Part shown: piece after piece, positions 14,886 through 22,449 of the stretch
How positions within the stretch are numbered: position 1 is the stretch's first letter
Layout of the letters: each line of letters begins with the position of its first letter
DNA from: Leptolyngbya sp. DLM2.Bin27
GTDB lineage: Bacteria; Cyanobacteriota; Cyanobacteriia; Phormidesmidales; Phormidesmidaceae
Assembly (NCBI GenBank): GCA_007694115.1
Contig: RECJ01000158.1
Location: forward strand, 1 to 34,211
Direction: 5' to 3'
DNA length: 34,211 nucleotides
The notes under the pieces: generated by a model
Databases searched by the model: none
What the model saw: the letters and a program-made list of their open reading frames with translations, nothing else
Told to the model about the DNA's origin: nothing
Translations under genes and position numbers: made by a program

Positions 14886-15382
14886 TAGCGCTTGCCCCTA
14901 GCAAAAAACAGAGCGGTGCCGATAAAGCCCCAGATTACAGAACCAATGGTAATGCCTCGCTGCACCGGCGATAGATTAGTGCTCGGCGAGATGGCAGAAC
15001 TGGCCGGTGGCTCAGTGGTGGTGGCGGTCTCACCCGCGCCATTATCGGCTCCAGCTTCAGAGCTACCACTGACGGGAATAGTTGCGATCGCACCGTGGCC
15101 CGCCTGACGCACCATCACCTCCCAACTGCCGGGCTGGTCAGCATCGGGCACAAAGCTAAAGCGCCCCTGGTCGTCGGTGGTGCCCTGCTGCCAGGCCTCG
15201 TTGGGCTCGTCGGGGGCATAGACCAGCACCTGGGCGTTGGCCATGGGCTCACCCGTATCAAACTGAGCCAGTACCTCAACGCTGCTGACCTGGCGGTGTT
15301 CAAGCACAACGCCGTGGGCTAGCACCGGCAGTCCATAGCCCGCTAGCCCTAGGGCCAATACCAGAGCAAGTTTTAGTCTCAT
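14885..15382 (-). CDS. CbiL/NikL-like periplasmic subunit with C-terminal anchor
   Basis: The 165-residue protein has a signal peptide (MRLKLALVLALGLAGYG, cleavage near VLA-HG at about 22), an exposed beta-sandwich of carboxypeptidase-regulatory/DUF4198 type (about 23-105: VSSVEVLAQFDTGEPMANAQVLVYAPDE... and GRFSFVPD), a Ser/Thr/Ala linker, and a membrane helix at about 143-160 ending RGKR. In Ni/Co ECF operons such CbiL/NikL-type proteins accompany CbiM and replace or add to CbiN. The N-terminal mature His after the signal could take part in metal capture; this is inference. It is the first gene of the four-gene operon. Confidence 0.8.
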   Translation of the reverse strand: MRLKLALVLALGLAGYGLPVLAHGVVLEHRQVSSVEVLAQFDTGEPMANAQVLVYAPDEPNEAWQQGTTDDQGRFSFVPDADQPGSWEVMVRQAGHGAIATIPVSGSSEAGADNGAGETATTTEPPASSAISPSTNLSPVQRGITIGSVIWGFIGTALFFARGKR

Positions 15383-15735
15383 AAAATCAGCTTAACGCAG
15401 CTTAATATCTGTATTGGGCCGATTCTAGACGGTAGCTTCTACGCCAGCCTCTGGGATCTGGGGGGATCTTTGCCGAGGCGACCCCGGCGGCCAGCTGTCC
15501 ATAGGGGCTAGGGGCAACCACAGCCCACGCCCTAGCTCCTAGTCCCAGCTCTTAGCTCCAGTTCAGAGGCCCAGCTCTTAGGGATGGCCGTTCTGTTTAC
15601 ATAACCCCCATTCCCTCGAAAGAGCAATGCCCAGGGGGGGCACCCAGAGCAGCTTCAACCCTGTTCTATGCCCTAAAACGGTACGATTAAGACGCTGATC
15701 AAACCGCCACGGCCCATCTACCGATACGAGAACCG
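15383..15735. promoter_or_regulatory. Divergent region, Co/Ni operon / reductase gene
   Basis: No gene is seen in 353 bases. At 15531-15558 four 7-base units (CCTAGCT, CCTAGTC, CCAGCTC, TTAGCTC) continue the heptad theme of the window. Promoters for both genes should be here. I looked on the minus strand for a cobalamin riboswitch B12 box and did not find one. GAGAA at 15727-15731 is a weak ribosome-binding site for the plus-strand gene. Confidence 0.4.
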
Positions 15736-16851
15736 ATGTACGACGTCATTGTGGTGGGGGCAGGCCCCGCCGGGGCCGCAACCGCCTACCACCTAGCCCA
15801 GCAGGGGCACGCGGTGCTGATTCTAGAGCAGCAGGCGCTGCCGCGCTACAAACCCTGTAGCGGTGCGGTATCGCCCAGCGTCGCCGCCCACTTTGACTTT
15901 GACTTTGCCCCGGTCATTGAGCGCGAGATGCGCCGCGTGCGCTACACCTGGAAGCTGGGCGACCCGATCGAGGCTGAGCTGGCCACCGACCCAATTTGGA
16001 TGGTCAAGCGAGATCTGTTTGACCACTTTTTGGTGCAGCAGGCCCAGGGACAAGGGGCGCAGCTCAAAGACAGCACCGCCGTCACCGCCATTGCCAACCA
16101 AGGCGACTACTGGCAGGTCTCCACCACCGACGGCACCCTGGAGGCGGCCTACCTGGTCGCCGCCGACGGGGCCAAGGGGCCGATGGCTAGCTGGCTGGGC
16201 TTTCCCCGCCTGACCCTGAGAATGGCCAGCGTCCTGGAGGTGCCCGCCCCGGTGGGCGACGACTGCGCCATCAACTTTGAGTTTGGCCTCGTCAAGCAGG
16301 GCTGTATGTGGAACTTCCCCAAGCGCCAGGGCTACTCCATCGGAGCAGCGACCTTCCTGGGCCAGGCCCCAGCCGACTACCGCAAGGCGCTCGACCAATA
16401 CAGCCAATCCTTTGGCGTCAGCGCGGCGGCGGGCACCGTTTACAGCCACCCGCTCAAACTGTGGGACGGCAACCACCCGCTGCACACCCACCGGGCGGTG
16501 CTGGTGGGCGAAGCCGCTGCGATTGTTGACCCCCTCAGCGCCGAAGGCATTCGCCCCGGCATGGTCAGCGGGGTGCGGGCTGCCGAGGCCATCCACGCCG
16601 CCCTGGCTGGGGATGCTGACGCATTGGCCAACTACACCGCCACCATGCACACCACCTGGGGCGAAGACATGCCCTGGGCCAAACGCATCGCCGGGCTGTT
16701 CTTTCGGGTGCCGGGGATCGGCTACCGGGTGGGCATCAAGCGACCGACCGCCACCCAGCGCCTGGGCCAGATCCTGTCCGGAGAAGTGCGCTACGCCGAC
16801 ATTGCCAGCCGCGTGATCAAACGCATGAGCGGTGGCCTGTTGTCGAGGTAA
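15736..16851 (+). CDS. Geranylgeranyl reductase family FAD oxidoreductase
   Basis: The 371-residue flavoprotein has an N-terminal FAD dinucleotide-binding motif (VIVVGAGPAGAATAYHLA, 4-21, with Glu at the end of the second strand), PRYKPCSGAVSP at about 41-52 typical of geranylgeranyl reductases, and the second FAD motif VLVGEAAAIVDPLSAEGIRPGM at about 255-277. The family reduces isoprenoid double bonds, as in chlorophyll phytyl-chain or lipid synthesis. It is shorter and more divergent than I would expect for ChlP, so it is probably a paralogue with another isoprenoid substrate. Start is the ATG at 15736. It stands alone on the plus strand. Confidence 0.85.
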   Translation: MYDVIVVGAGPAGAATAYHLAQQGHAVLILEQQALPRYKPCSGAVSPSVAAHFDFDFAPVIEREMRRVRYTWKLGDPIEAELATDPIWMVKRDLFDHFLVQQAQGQGAQLKDSTAVTAIANQGDYWQVSTTDGTLEAAYLVAADGAKGPMASWLGFPRLTLRMASVLEVPAPVGDDCAINFEFGLVKQGCMWNFPKRQGYSIGAATFLGQAPADYRKALDQYSQSFGVSAAAGTVYSHPLKLWDGNHPLHTHRAVLVGEAAAIVDPLSAEGIRPGMVSGVRAAEAIHAALAGDADALANYTATMHTTWGEDMPWAKRIAGLFFRVPGIGYRVGIKRPTATQRLGQILSGEVRYADIASRVIKRMSGGLLSR

Positions 16852-17184
16852 TCGGTCGTTGGGATAATCGGTGACAGGTGGGGGGAGTTGGGGTTTAAGG
16901 TATGCGGTGCAGGGTGTAGGGTATACGGTGCAAGGTATGGGGTATACGGTCAGCCCGGTCAAGGTGGGGTATGTTTAAGGGCCAAAAAATCCTCTGAAGA
17001 GGATTGGGAGTCGAGTTCCCCAGTCTGCTTCAGCAGACTTTGGCTATGAGCCAGGGAGTTCACTCCCTGGTGGTTGTGGCTTGACAGGGCTGGGTATACG
17101 GTATGAACCGTGAACCGCAAATCCTGTTGTTCTGTCAAAGCTAAAAACGGGGGATTTTATAGTTTGTCAATCCAAAACCGCTCC
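16852..17184. repeat. Intergenic region with heptads and a triple hairpin
   Basis: Nine 7-base units of pattern GGTNNNN run from 16892 to 16954. Three consecutive near-perfect hairpins follow: AATCCTCT/AGAGGATT (16988-17005), AGTCTGCT/AGCAGACT (17022-17039) and CCAGGGAGT/ACTCCCTGG (17051-17070), each closing on a short TGAA/TTCA-type turn. More GGTATAC-like heptads lie at 17093-17120. An in-frame ATG at 17110 falls in this repeat and was not taken as a gene start. Confidence 0.85.
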
Positions 17185-17697
17185 ATGCCCACCCCGCGCT
17201 ACTCCCTAAACCAGCTCAACGCCATGTCTGAGGCTGAGTTTGTGGCGGCCATCGGCCCCGCCTTTGAAGCCACTCCGACCGTGGCGGCCCAGGTATGGCC
17301 GCAGCGCCCCTTTGCCGACCAGGCCGACCTGCACCAAAAAATGGTGGCCATCGTACAGGCCATGACCGCTTCAGAAAAGCTGGCTCTGATCAACGCCCAC
17401 CCCGATCTGGGTGCGCGGGTAGCCATGGCCGAGGCCTCGGTGGCCGAGCAGAGCCAAGCCGGGCTCAACCAGCTCAGCGCCGAAGAGTACGAGCAATTTC
17501 AGCACCTCAACCGGCAGTACAAAAACACCTTTGGCTTTCCGTTTATTTTGGCGGTGGCGGGGCACACTAAGGCCTCGATTTTGCAGAACTTTGCTCAGCG
17601 GCTGCACCATACCCAAGCCCTTGAAATGGCCACAGCCCTGGGCGAAATCGAGAAAATCGCCCACCTGCGCCTACTGTCTTGGATTAAAACCGCTTAG
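17185..17697 (+). CDS. uraD: 2-oxo-4-hydroxy-4-carboxy-5-ureidoimidazoline (OHCU) decarboxylase
   Basis: From the ATG at 17185 the protein has 170 residues, normal for UraD. It carries INAHPDLGARV (catalytic His72), SVAEQSQAG (about 85-93) and FGFPFILAVAGHTK (116-129), the family's hallmark motifs. The enzyme makes S-allantoin from the urate oxidation product, so the host degrades purines. Upstream in-frame starts (17110, and a TTG at 17164) read into repeat DNA and are less likely. No urate oxidase or allantoinase gene is adjacent. The stop overlaps the convergent gene by 4 bases. Confidence 0.92.
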   Translation: MPTPRYSLNQLNAMSEAEFVAAIGPAFEATPTVAAQVWPQRPFADQADLHQKMVAIVQAMTASEKLALINAHPDLGARVAMAEASVAEQSQAGLNQLSAEEYEQFQHLNRQYKNTFGFPFILAVAGHTKASILQNFAQRLHHTQALEMATALGEIEKIAHLRLLSWIKTA

Positions 17698-18473
17698 CTA
17701 TATCGGGTCAGGCTGATGCGGTAGCGTTCTTTTTTGGTGACGGCCACCTCGCCAATTTCGAGCCGCCCCTTGCCGCGAATGGCGATCAGATCGCCCGTTG
17801 CCAGGGCATGGCTGGCCTGGGTGATCGATTTCCAGTTCACCCGCACGTCACCGCTGCCGATCAAATCGGCCATTTTGCTGCGCGACATGCCAAACCCGGC
17901 TGAGGCCACCGCATCGAGCCGCAGAGAGGCTTCGACGGTAGTGAGCTGTTTTTTTTGCGGGGCGCGCACCCGCAGCTGATCCCAGTCTAGGGGCTGGGTT
18001 TTGACCGGCACAGAGCGCACCTGGGTGAGCGACTGACTGAGAAACTCGACTAGCTCGGGCACTGCGATCGCCTGGGCACCCCGCTCACCGAGCACAATAA
18101 TGTCGCCCACCTGGCCTCGCTCCAGGCCAGTCCCCAGCAGCGCCCCTAAAAAATCGCCGTGGGTGGCGGGGTCAAACATAAAATTGCCCCCCACCGTCAA
18201 CAGCGCCAGGGGTACCTGACTTGGGTCGAGGGGAATGTCGGTGCGGGCAATCGCCAACCGCTGCCGCTCGGCCTGGGGATAGCCGCCCCAGGCCAGGCTG
18301 TGTACATCGCTCAGCCGCCCCAGTGTGGCCATGGCTTCGACCTGCTCCGGGGGCGAGAGAAAGTCGGTCACCACAATTTCCCAGGTTTTAATTGCCTGAT
18401 TGGCCTGGTCTAAAATCCGGGCCAGACAGTCGCGGTTTTCCACCGACCTTAGCAGGTCATCCTTAGGCAGCAT
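17694..18473 (-). CDS. Photosystem II S4 domain protein (YlmH-like)
   Basis: The 259-residue protein has a YlmH-type N-terminal region (about 1-175; LGRLSDVHSLAWGGYPQAERQRL, VGDIIVLGERGAQAI) and an RNA-binding S4 domain at about 185-245 (RLDAVASAGFGMSRSKMADLIGSGDVRVNW). In oxygenic phototrophs this family is annotated as a photosystem II S4 domain protein. A role in RNA or ribosome binding is likely, but the link to PSII is by family name rather than by anything in this sequence. Start is the ATG at 18473. It converges on uraD with a 4-base overlap of coding ends. Confidence 0.9.
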   Translation of the reverse strand: MLPKDDLLRSVENRDCLARILDQANQAIKTWEIVVTDFLSPPEQVEAMATLGRLSDVHSLAWGGYPQAERQRLAIARTDIPLDPSQVPLALLTVGGNFMFDPATHGDFLGALLGTGLERGQVGDIIVLGERGAQAIAVPELVEFLSQSLTQVRSVPVKTQPLDWDQLRVRAPQKKQLTTVEASLRLDAVASAGFGMSRSKMADLIGSGDVRVNWKSITQASHALATGDLIAIRGKGRLEIGEVAVTKKERYRISLTRYS

Positions 18474-18810
18474 GGGCAGAGAAATGTCAGAAACAAATAG
18501 CGGCGGTGACCCAGAACAACCCAGCCCCCGCAGCGGATGCTGATCTTAGCTTACTGGCTAGAGCTGCTGCATAGGTCGACGGTCTGTCGGCGGGGAGAGA
18601 TCGCCAGTGCTGACTCGGGGCTTTACACCCAATCCTGCTTGGCTACCCCCGATTTAGCAGGGCGCACCGCTGTGCGCCCCTACGGGTTGGCCGATTGTCA
18701 ATCGGGGGTATGAAATTCGGACTCGGTATCAGGTGCTGAGGGTCAGGTTTGAGGATTGGCCGACCCCCACTGCAAAGTACGCGCACCGGCACCCAGGTGC
18801 TTGAGCCAGA
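18474..18810. repeat. Intergenic region with nested inverted repeat
   Basis: TACCCCCGATT (18644-18654) is an 11-base perfect inverted repeat with 18700-18710. Inside it, GGGCGCAC (18660-18667) pairs with GTGCGCCC (18672-18679). The 67-base nested structure looks like a small non-autonomous interspersed element. No gene or tRNA is seen in the rest of this gap. Confidence 0.7.
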
Positions 18811-19419
18811 TCAGTTGGCGATTAGCTCAGTCACCTCCTTACGCTTGGCGTAGATACTCTTCATGTGGCGCTTCACGGTGTTGATGGTGATGTAAAGCTC
18901 CTGGGCAATCTCTTCGTAGGTGCGGTTGGCCCGCTTCAGCACCCACACCGCCCGCTCGCGAGGGGTGAGATCATACTGCATCGCTTCTAGCAGCGCCGTA
19001 GACTGGGCCGAGCGGGTTTTATTTTCTAAAGAAACCAGCAGATAAGCCTGATCCATCATGGGTAGGTTTAGCCACTTAGCACGGGCGCGAATTTGCTGCC
19101 CAGAGCGCGACGTAAACTCCTGGGTGAGTTCTAGTAGAGCTTCGGGGTAAAGCTCGCGGCTCTCGACTAAGTACTGGCCCATAGCTCGAATGCCAGCCGG
19201 CAAAAGATTGCTGCTATGGCCGTCGCCGAGATCGCGGCAGAGGATTCTGCCCTTTTGGTTGCTATGCACCCAGGTACCGTCTTCTGCGAGCACTACAATG
19301 CCGTCGACAAAGCCTTCCAGCACAGCGTTGAGCAAGGGTTGATTAGGGTTCTCCTGGGTAGACGAAGGGGCAGCGAAACGAGAATCAGGGAGGGTGGATG
19401 ATGAACTCATAGTGACCAT
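18811..19419 (-). CDS. PAS-like / LuxR-type HTH transcriptional regulator
   Basis: From the ATG at 19419, which has AGGAAG just upstream, the protein has 202 residues; an ATG at 19461 lacks such a site. Residues about 28-130 resemble a PAS sensor fold (LLNAVLEGFVDGIVVLAEDGTWVHSNQKG). Residues about 151-195 form a LuxR/GerE DNA-binding domain (LTPRERAVWVLKRANRTYEEIAQELYITINTVKRHMKSIYAKR). There is no receiver domain or aspartate phospho-acceptor, so it is likely a single-component sensor-regulator. Ligand and targets are unknown. It is transcribed alone; the polysaccharide locus ends 235 bases upstream of it on the same strand. Confidence 0.88.
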   Translation of the reverse strand: MVTMSSSSTLPDSRFAAPSSTQENPNQPLLNAVLEGFVDGIVVLAEDGTWVHSNQKGRILCRDLGDGHSSNLLPAGIRAMGQYLVESRELYPEALLELTQEFTSRSGQQIRARAKWLNLPMMDQAYLLVSLENKTRSAQSTALLEAMQYDLTPRERAVWVLKRANRTYEEIAQELYITINTVKRHMKSIYAKRKEVTELIAN

Positions 19420-19696
19420 GGGGCTTCCTGGTTTAAAACACAACAGAGTTAGGCGAGTCATCCGGAAACACAGCTTAGCGATGCGCAGTCTGGGGAACTT
19501 ACATTCCTATGAACTTGCGGTAAAGAGATCTTCAACCTAGCGGTAGGGATCTCCGCACGGAAAAGACAATTTTTCAACTGTCTACTTTATTGAGGTAATT
19601 GTTCAGACTCTTGGCAGCTTTTGGTGATGCTCCAAAATTGCTCAATTGGCGGTTCTTCCAGAACTGTGGCTCAACTAGCGCCAATCATCCAGCCGC

Positions 19697-21709
19697 CTAG
19701 GAAGGTGCCTGCTCTTTTACCTGGCTCTCTCTCCATTGCCTATAGCAGGCGGCATATTCTTTCTCGGCATCAGTATAGATAGTGTTCCAGTCATACCTCT
19801 GCTCTACCAGCTGCCTGCCATTTTGCCGTAGAGACTGCTGTAAACATGAATCCTCCATGAGCCTTACAGCACTCTGGGCAAAGTGAACAGGCTCATCTTG
19901 AATGAGTAGATGGGTGCCATGTTTCACCTCTAATCCCTCACACCCCAGGCTAGTTGACACCATGGGAAGTCCCATGGCCATAGCATGTAGTATTTTGATC
20001 CGAGTACCGCCTCCAAACCGAAGCGGTACGATAGACATACGACATTCCCTAGCAACATCAGTCATATTTTCTGGATCAGCAATCACCGTTATGCGAGGAT
20101 CTTCAGCCAAATCAAGTACTGCTTTAGGAGGAGTCGCTCCAGCAATCCAAAATTCAATATCTGGGTCTAATTGCCATATATAAGGCAAAATTACTGCCGC
20201 ACAATAGGTGACAGCATCAATATTAGGAAAATAGCCCATAGTGCCAATAAACAACATGCGCTTATGAGGCGACAGCGGCAATAAAGAAATGCTCTGGGTA
20301 TCAACACCATTATTGACCACGAGGGTTTGTCCGGTGGGGCATCGGCCATCTAAGATCTGCTTTTCGCGATCGCTAACCACCGTTCTCAGGGGAAATTTTC
20401 CCCAGACTTTATTTTCATATGCCTCTAAAAGCTGAGCTTCAGTATCAGCTGCAACAAAGGACTTAACGGAATCTGTCTGGACGGCAAGTTGGCTAATTAA
20501 AACCTGACTACTCTGAATCTCCGCAGACCGCTTCAATAGCTCTGATTCAATGTTGTGCTCTGCCAGAATGTTAAAAGCATGGGGAAAAAACTCTCGATAT
20601 TGTGCCGTATAGACAAAGTTATAAGAAACAATTTCAAAGGAAATAGCTTGTAGCCTACTTAAAATAGTACGCAAGCGTTTACTACTGTAACGATTAACTA
20701 TTTTTGCTGTGTGGGGTCTACAAATCGGACTATCGCCCAGGGCCGTTAAAATTGCCAGATCACAGTAATTTTCTAGCTCAGCTTCGTATTTATACTCATC
20801 CTTAGAAAACATCAGGGAAACCAGCACCACTCTATGGTGCTGCCCTAGGAGCTTAAGTTCATAAAACATACGTGCGATGGCCCCCCTCTGAGGGGGATAG
20901 GGCGCATAGGGAGTAATCATTAAAATGTTAAGCTTGTCGTCATTTAGAGCCAACGGCTGCGATCGCAGCCGTTGGCAATAGTGCTCAAGTTTCTCATCCT
21001 GCTGCTGAAGATGAAGCGCATAATCAAGACTTTGGCCAATGTATGGGTTGCTAGGGCGCAGCACCCCAGCCTCTCTATAAACGGTAATTGCCTCTTCCAA
21101 CCGTTCTTCGGCTAAGTAGGCATCTCCTAAATAATAGTAGGCCCAGGGGAAAGAGGCCTGTAGAGAGATTGCCCGTTCTAGCGCAGAAATAGCCTCATTA
21201 AAATATCCCCCCTTGACCAGGGCTTCGCCCAAGCCATAGCAAATCCAAAATTCTTCCGGGGCTAGTTTGTGAGATACTTGCAAAGCCTCAATGGCGAGAT
21301 CCCAATTCTCTCGACTCATATGGGCTTTGCCTAGGCCATAGTGAAACCAAGCAACTTTCCCATCTAAATCGATGGCGTGACGAAACGCCTGGACGGCCTC
21401 TTCCCACAACCCCTGAGCTTGTAACGCTTTGCCACGGGTATAGTGTACGGAGGCCAAATCGGCATCATACATTAGGGCCTTATCGCAGGCAGCGATAGCT
21501 TCTTGGTAGCGACCCTGCTGGGCCAATGCCTGGGCTAAATACTCGTGGTAACGGGCGCTCTTAGGGAAGAGACCGATAGCTGCCTGCAAGCCCCCAATTG
21601 CCAGAGAAGCAGTGAGATTGAGATACAATGATCGGGCTTTTTCAAGCTGCCCGTGACGCTCAAGCCAATCCGCAATAGCTTGGGAAATAGGATTAAGTTC
21701 TAATCTCAT
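19697..21709 (-). CDS. TPR-repeat glycosyltransferase (GT4-like)
   Basis: The 670-residue protein has TPR repeats at about 20-240 (several AxxAYxxALxxxP-like units) followed by a GT-B glycosyltransferase: ILMITPYAPYPPQRGAIARM near 262, FIGTMGYFPNID near 460 and PLRFGGGTRIKILHAMAMG near 563-581. The nearest family I recognise is the Stp1/EpsH-type sugar transferase. The usual Glu of the ILEAMA motif is His here (His575; codon CAT, minus strand at 19987-19985), which could alter nucleotide-sugar binding. The protein is probably cytoplasmic. It is the last gene of the polysaccharide locus, 31 bases after the methyltransferase gene. A 28-base palindrome lies within the coding region. Confidence 0.85.
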   Translation of the reverse strand: MRLELNPISQAIADWLERHGQLEKARSLYLNLTASLAIGGLQAAIGLFPKSARYHEYLAQALAQQGRYQEAIAACDKALMYDADLASVHYTRGKALQAQGLWEEAVQAFRHAIDLDGKVAWFHYGLGKAHMSRENWDLAIEALQVSHKLAPEEFWICYGLGEALVKGGYFNEAISALERAISLQASFPWAYYYLGDAYLAEERLEEAITVYREAGVLRPSNPYIGQSLDYALHLQQQDEKLEHYCQRLRSQPLALNDDKLNILMITPYAPYPPQRGAIARMFYELKLLGQHHRVVLVSLMFSKDEYKYEAELENYCDLAILTALGDSPICRPHTAKIVNRYSSKRLRTILSRLQAISFEIVSYNFVYTAQYREFFPHAFNILAEHNIESELLKRSAEIQSSQVLISQLAVQTDSVKSFVAADTEAQLLEAYENKVWGKFPLRTVVSDREKQILDGRCPTGQTLVVNNGVDTQSISLLPLSPHKRMLFIGTMGYFPNIDAVTYCAAVILPYIWQLDPDIEFWIAGATPPKAVLDLAEDPRITVIADPENMTDVARECRMSIVPLRFGGGTRIKILHAMAMGLPMVSTSLGCEGLEVKHGTHLLIQDEPVHFAQSAVRLMEDSCLQQSLRQNGRQLVEQRYDWNTIYTDAEKEYAACYRQWRESQVKEQAPS
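20949..20976. repeat. 28-base perfect palindrome centred on HIP1
   Basis: Fourteen bases (GCCAACGGCTGCGA) are followed by their exact reverse complement. The centre is the octamer GCGATCGC, at 20959-20966. It lies inside the TPR-glycosyltransferase gene, in the stretch just before the GT domain. Confidence 0.9.
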
Positions 21710-21740
21710 GGCAAAGATATAAAATTACTCAATGAAAAAG

Positions 21741-22403
21741 TCAAAGCAAACTTTCATGTAAACAGTATTTTTCCCAATTCTTATCTAGATTAAATGGGTT
21801 TTTGACTTCGCGGTATCCTTGCCGCTGCAAGATAGGACATAATTCAACCCAAACCTCTTCATCACACTCCATACTGAGCGCTAAAAACCGATAGCGTTCA
21901 AACGGAAAATTTCTCAGCACACATAGTTCACTGCCCTCAATATCCAAAGCTCCATAGTCGATCACAGCAGGTGCCCGATGCTTGTCTAACAAAAACTCGA
22001 GGGTGAAAGCCGCCTTGACTAACTCAGTGCCTTCGTGCAATATCACCTCACTTCCCGCTTTGAACTGCTGCAAGTTTTTTTTGATGCCACTTAAATAGGA
22101 GTGGTGCAGATCGGCACTTTGAACAAAATTAACCATTCCTGGCCTGTCTGATACACAAACATTCTCACAAATGCTATTGGGTCGGTTATCAGGTAAGTCT
22201 TGAAAGAAATAGTCGTTTGGCTCAATACAGATGCCGCGCCAGTCAAACATCGTTTCTAGCAGATAGCAACTGCTAGCGGCCTTGCCATTTGCAGCACCGA
22301 CCTCTACAAAATATCCATTGCGCTTGCCAGGAAAAACTTGCTCAATAATCCATCGATCATTTAGCGTCTCGTTAAAATACTCAATTTCGCCAAAGGTTTG
22401 CAT
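21741..22403 (-). CDS. FkbM family methyltransferase
   Basis: The 220-residue SAM-dependent methyltransferase has motif I YFVEVGAANGKAAS at 31-44, Glu61 at the end of the second strand (GICIEPND), and the FkbM-typical IDYGALDIEGSELCVLRNFPFERYRFLALSMECDE. Such enzymes O-methylate sugars, so it probably decorates the polysaccharide made by this locus. The gene starts 46 bases after the Wzt-like gene and precedes the TPR-glycosyltransferase on the same strand, consistent with one transcription unit. Start is the ATG at 22403. Confidence 0.9.
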   Translation of the reverse strand: MQTFGEIEYFNETLNDRWIIEQVFPGKRNGYFVEVGAANGKAASSCYLLETMFDWRGICIEPNDYFFQDLPDNRPNSICENVCVSDRPGMVNFVQSADLHHSYLSGIKKNLQQFKAGSEVILHEGTELVKAAFTLEFLLDKHRAPAVIDYGALDIEGSELCVLRNFPFERYRFLALSMECDEEVWVELCPILQRQGYREVKNPFNLDKNWEKYCLHESLL

Positions 22404-22449
22404 AAAAAGTGATATAAAGAAACTAAAAAATACCGTTTAAGAATGAAAA

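Noticed and set aside
15383..15735. Cobalamin riboswitch for the Co/Ni operon
   Set aside because: No recognisable B12 box or aptamer core on the minus strand before 15382.
15823..16962. 379-codon minus-strand open frame
   Set aside because: It lies antisense to the well-supported geranylgeranyl-reductase-family gene; its Gly/His/Val-rich sequence shows no domain and comes from the G+C-rich codon pattern of the real gene.
17110..17184. Extended N terminus of UraD
   Set aside because: The extra 25 residues are encoded by interspersed heptad repeat DNA and the family normally starts near the ATG at 17185.
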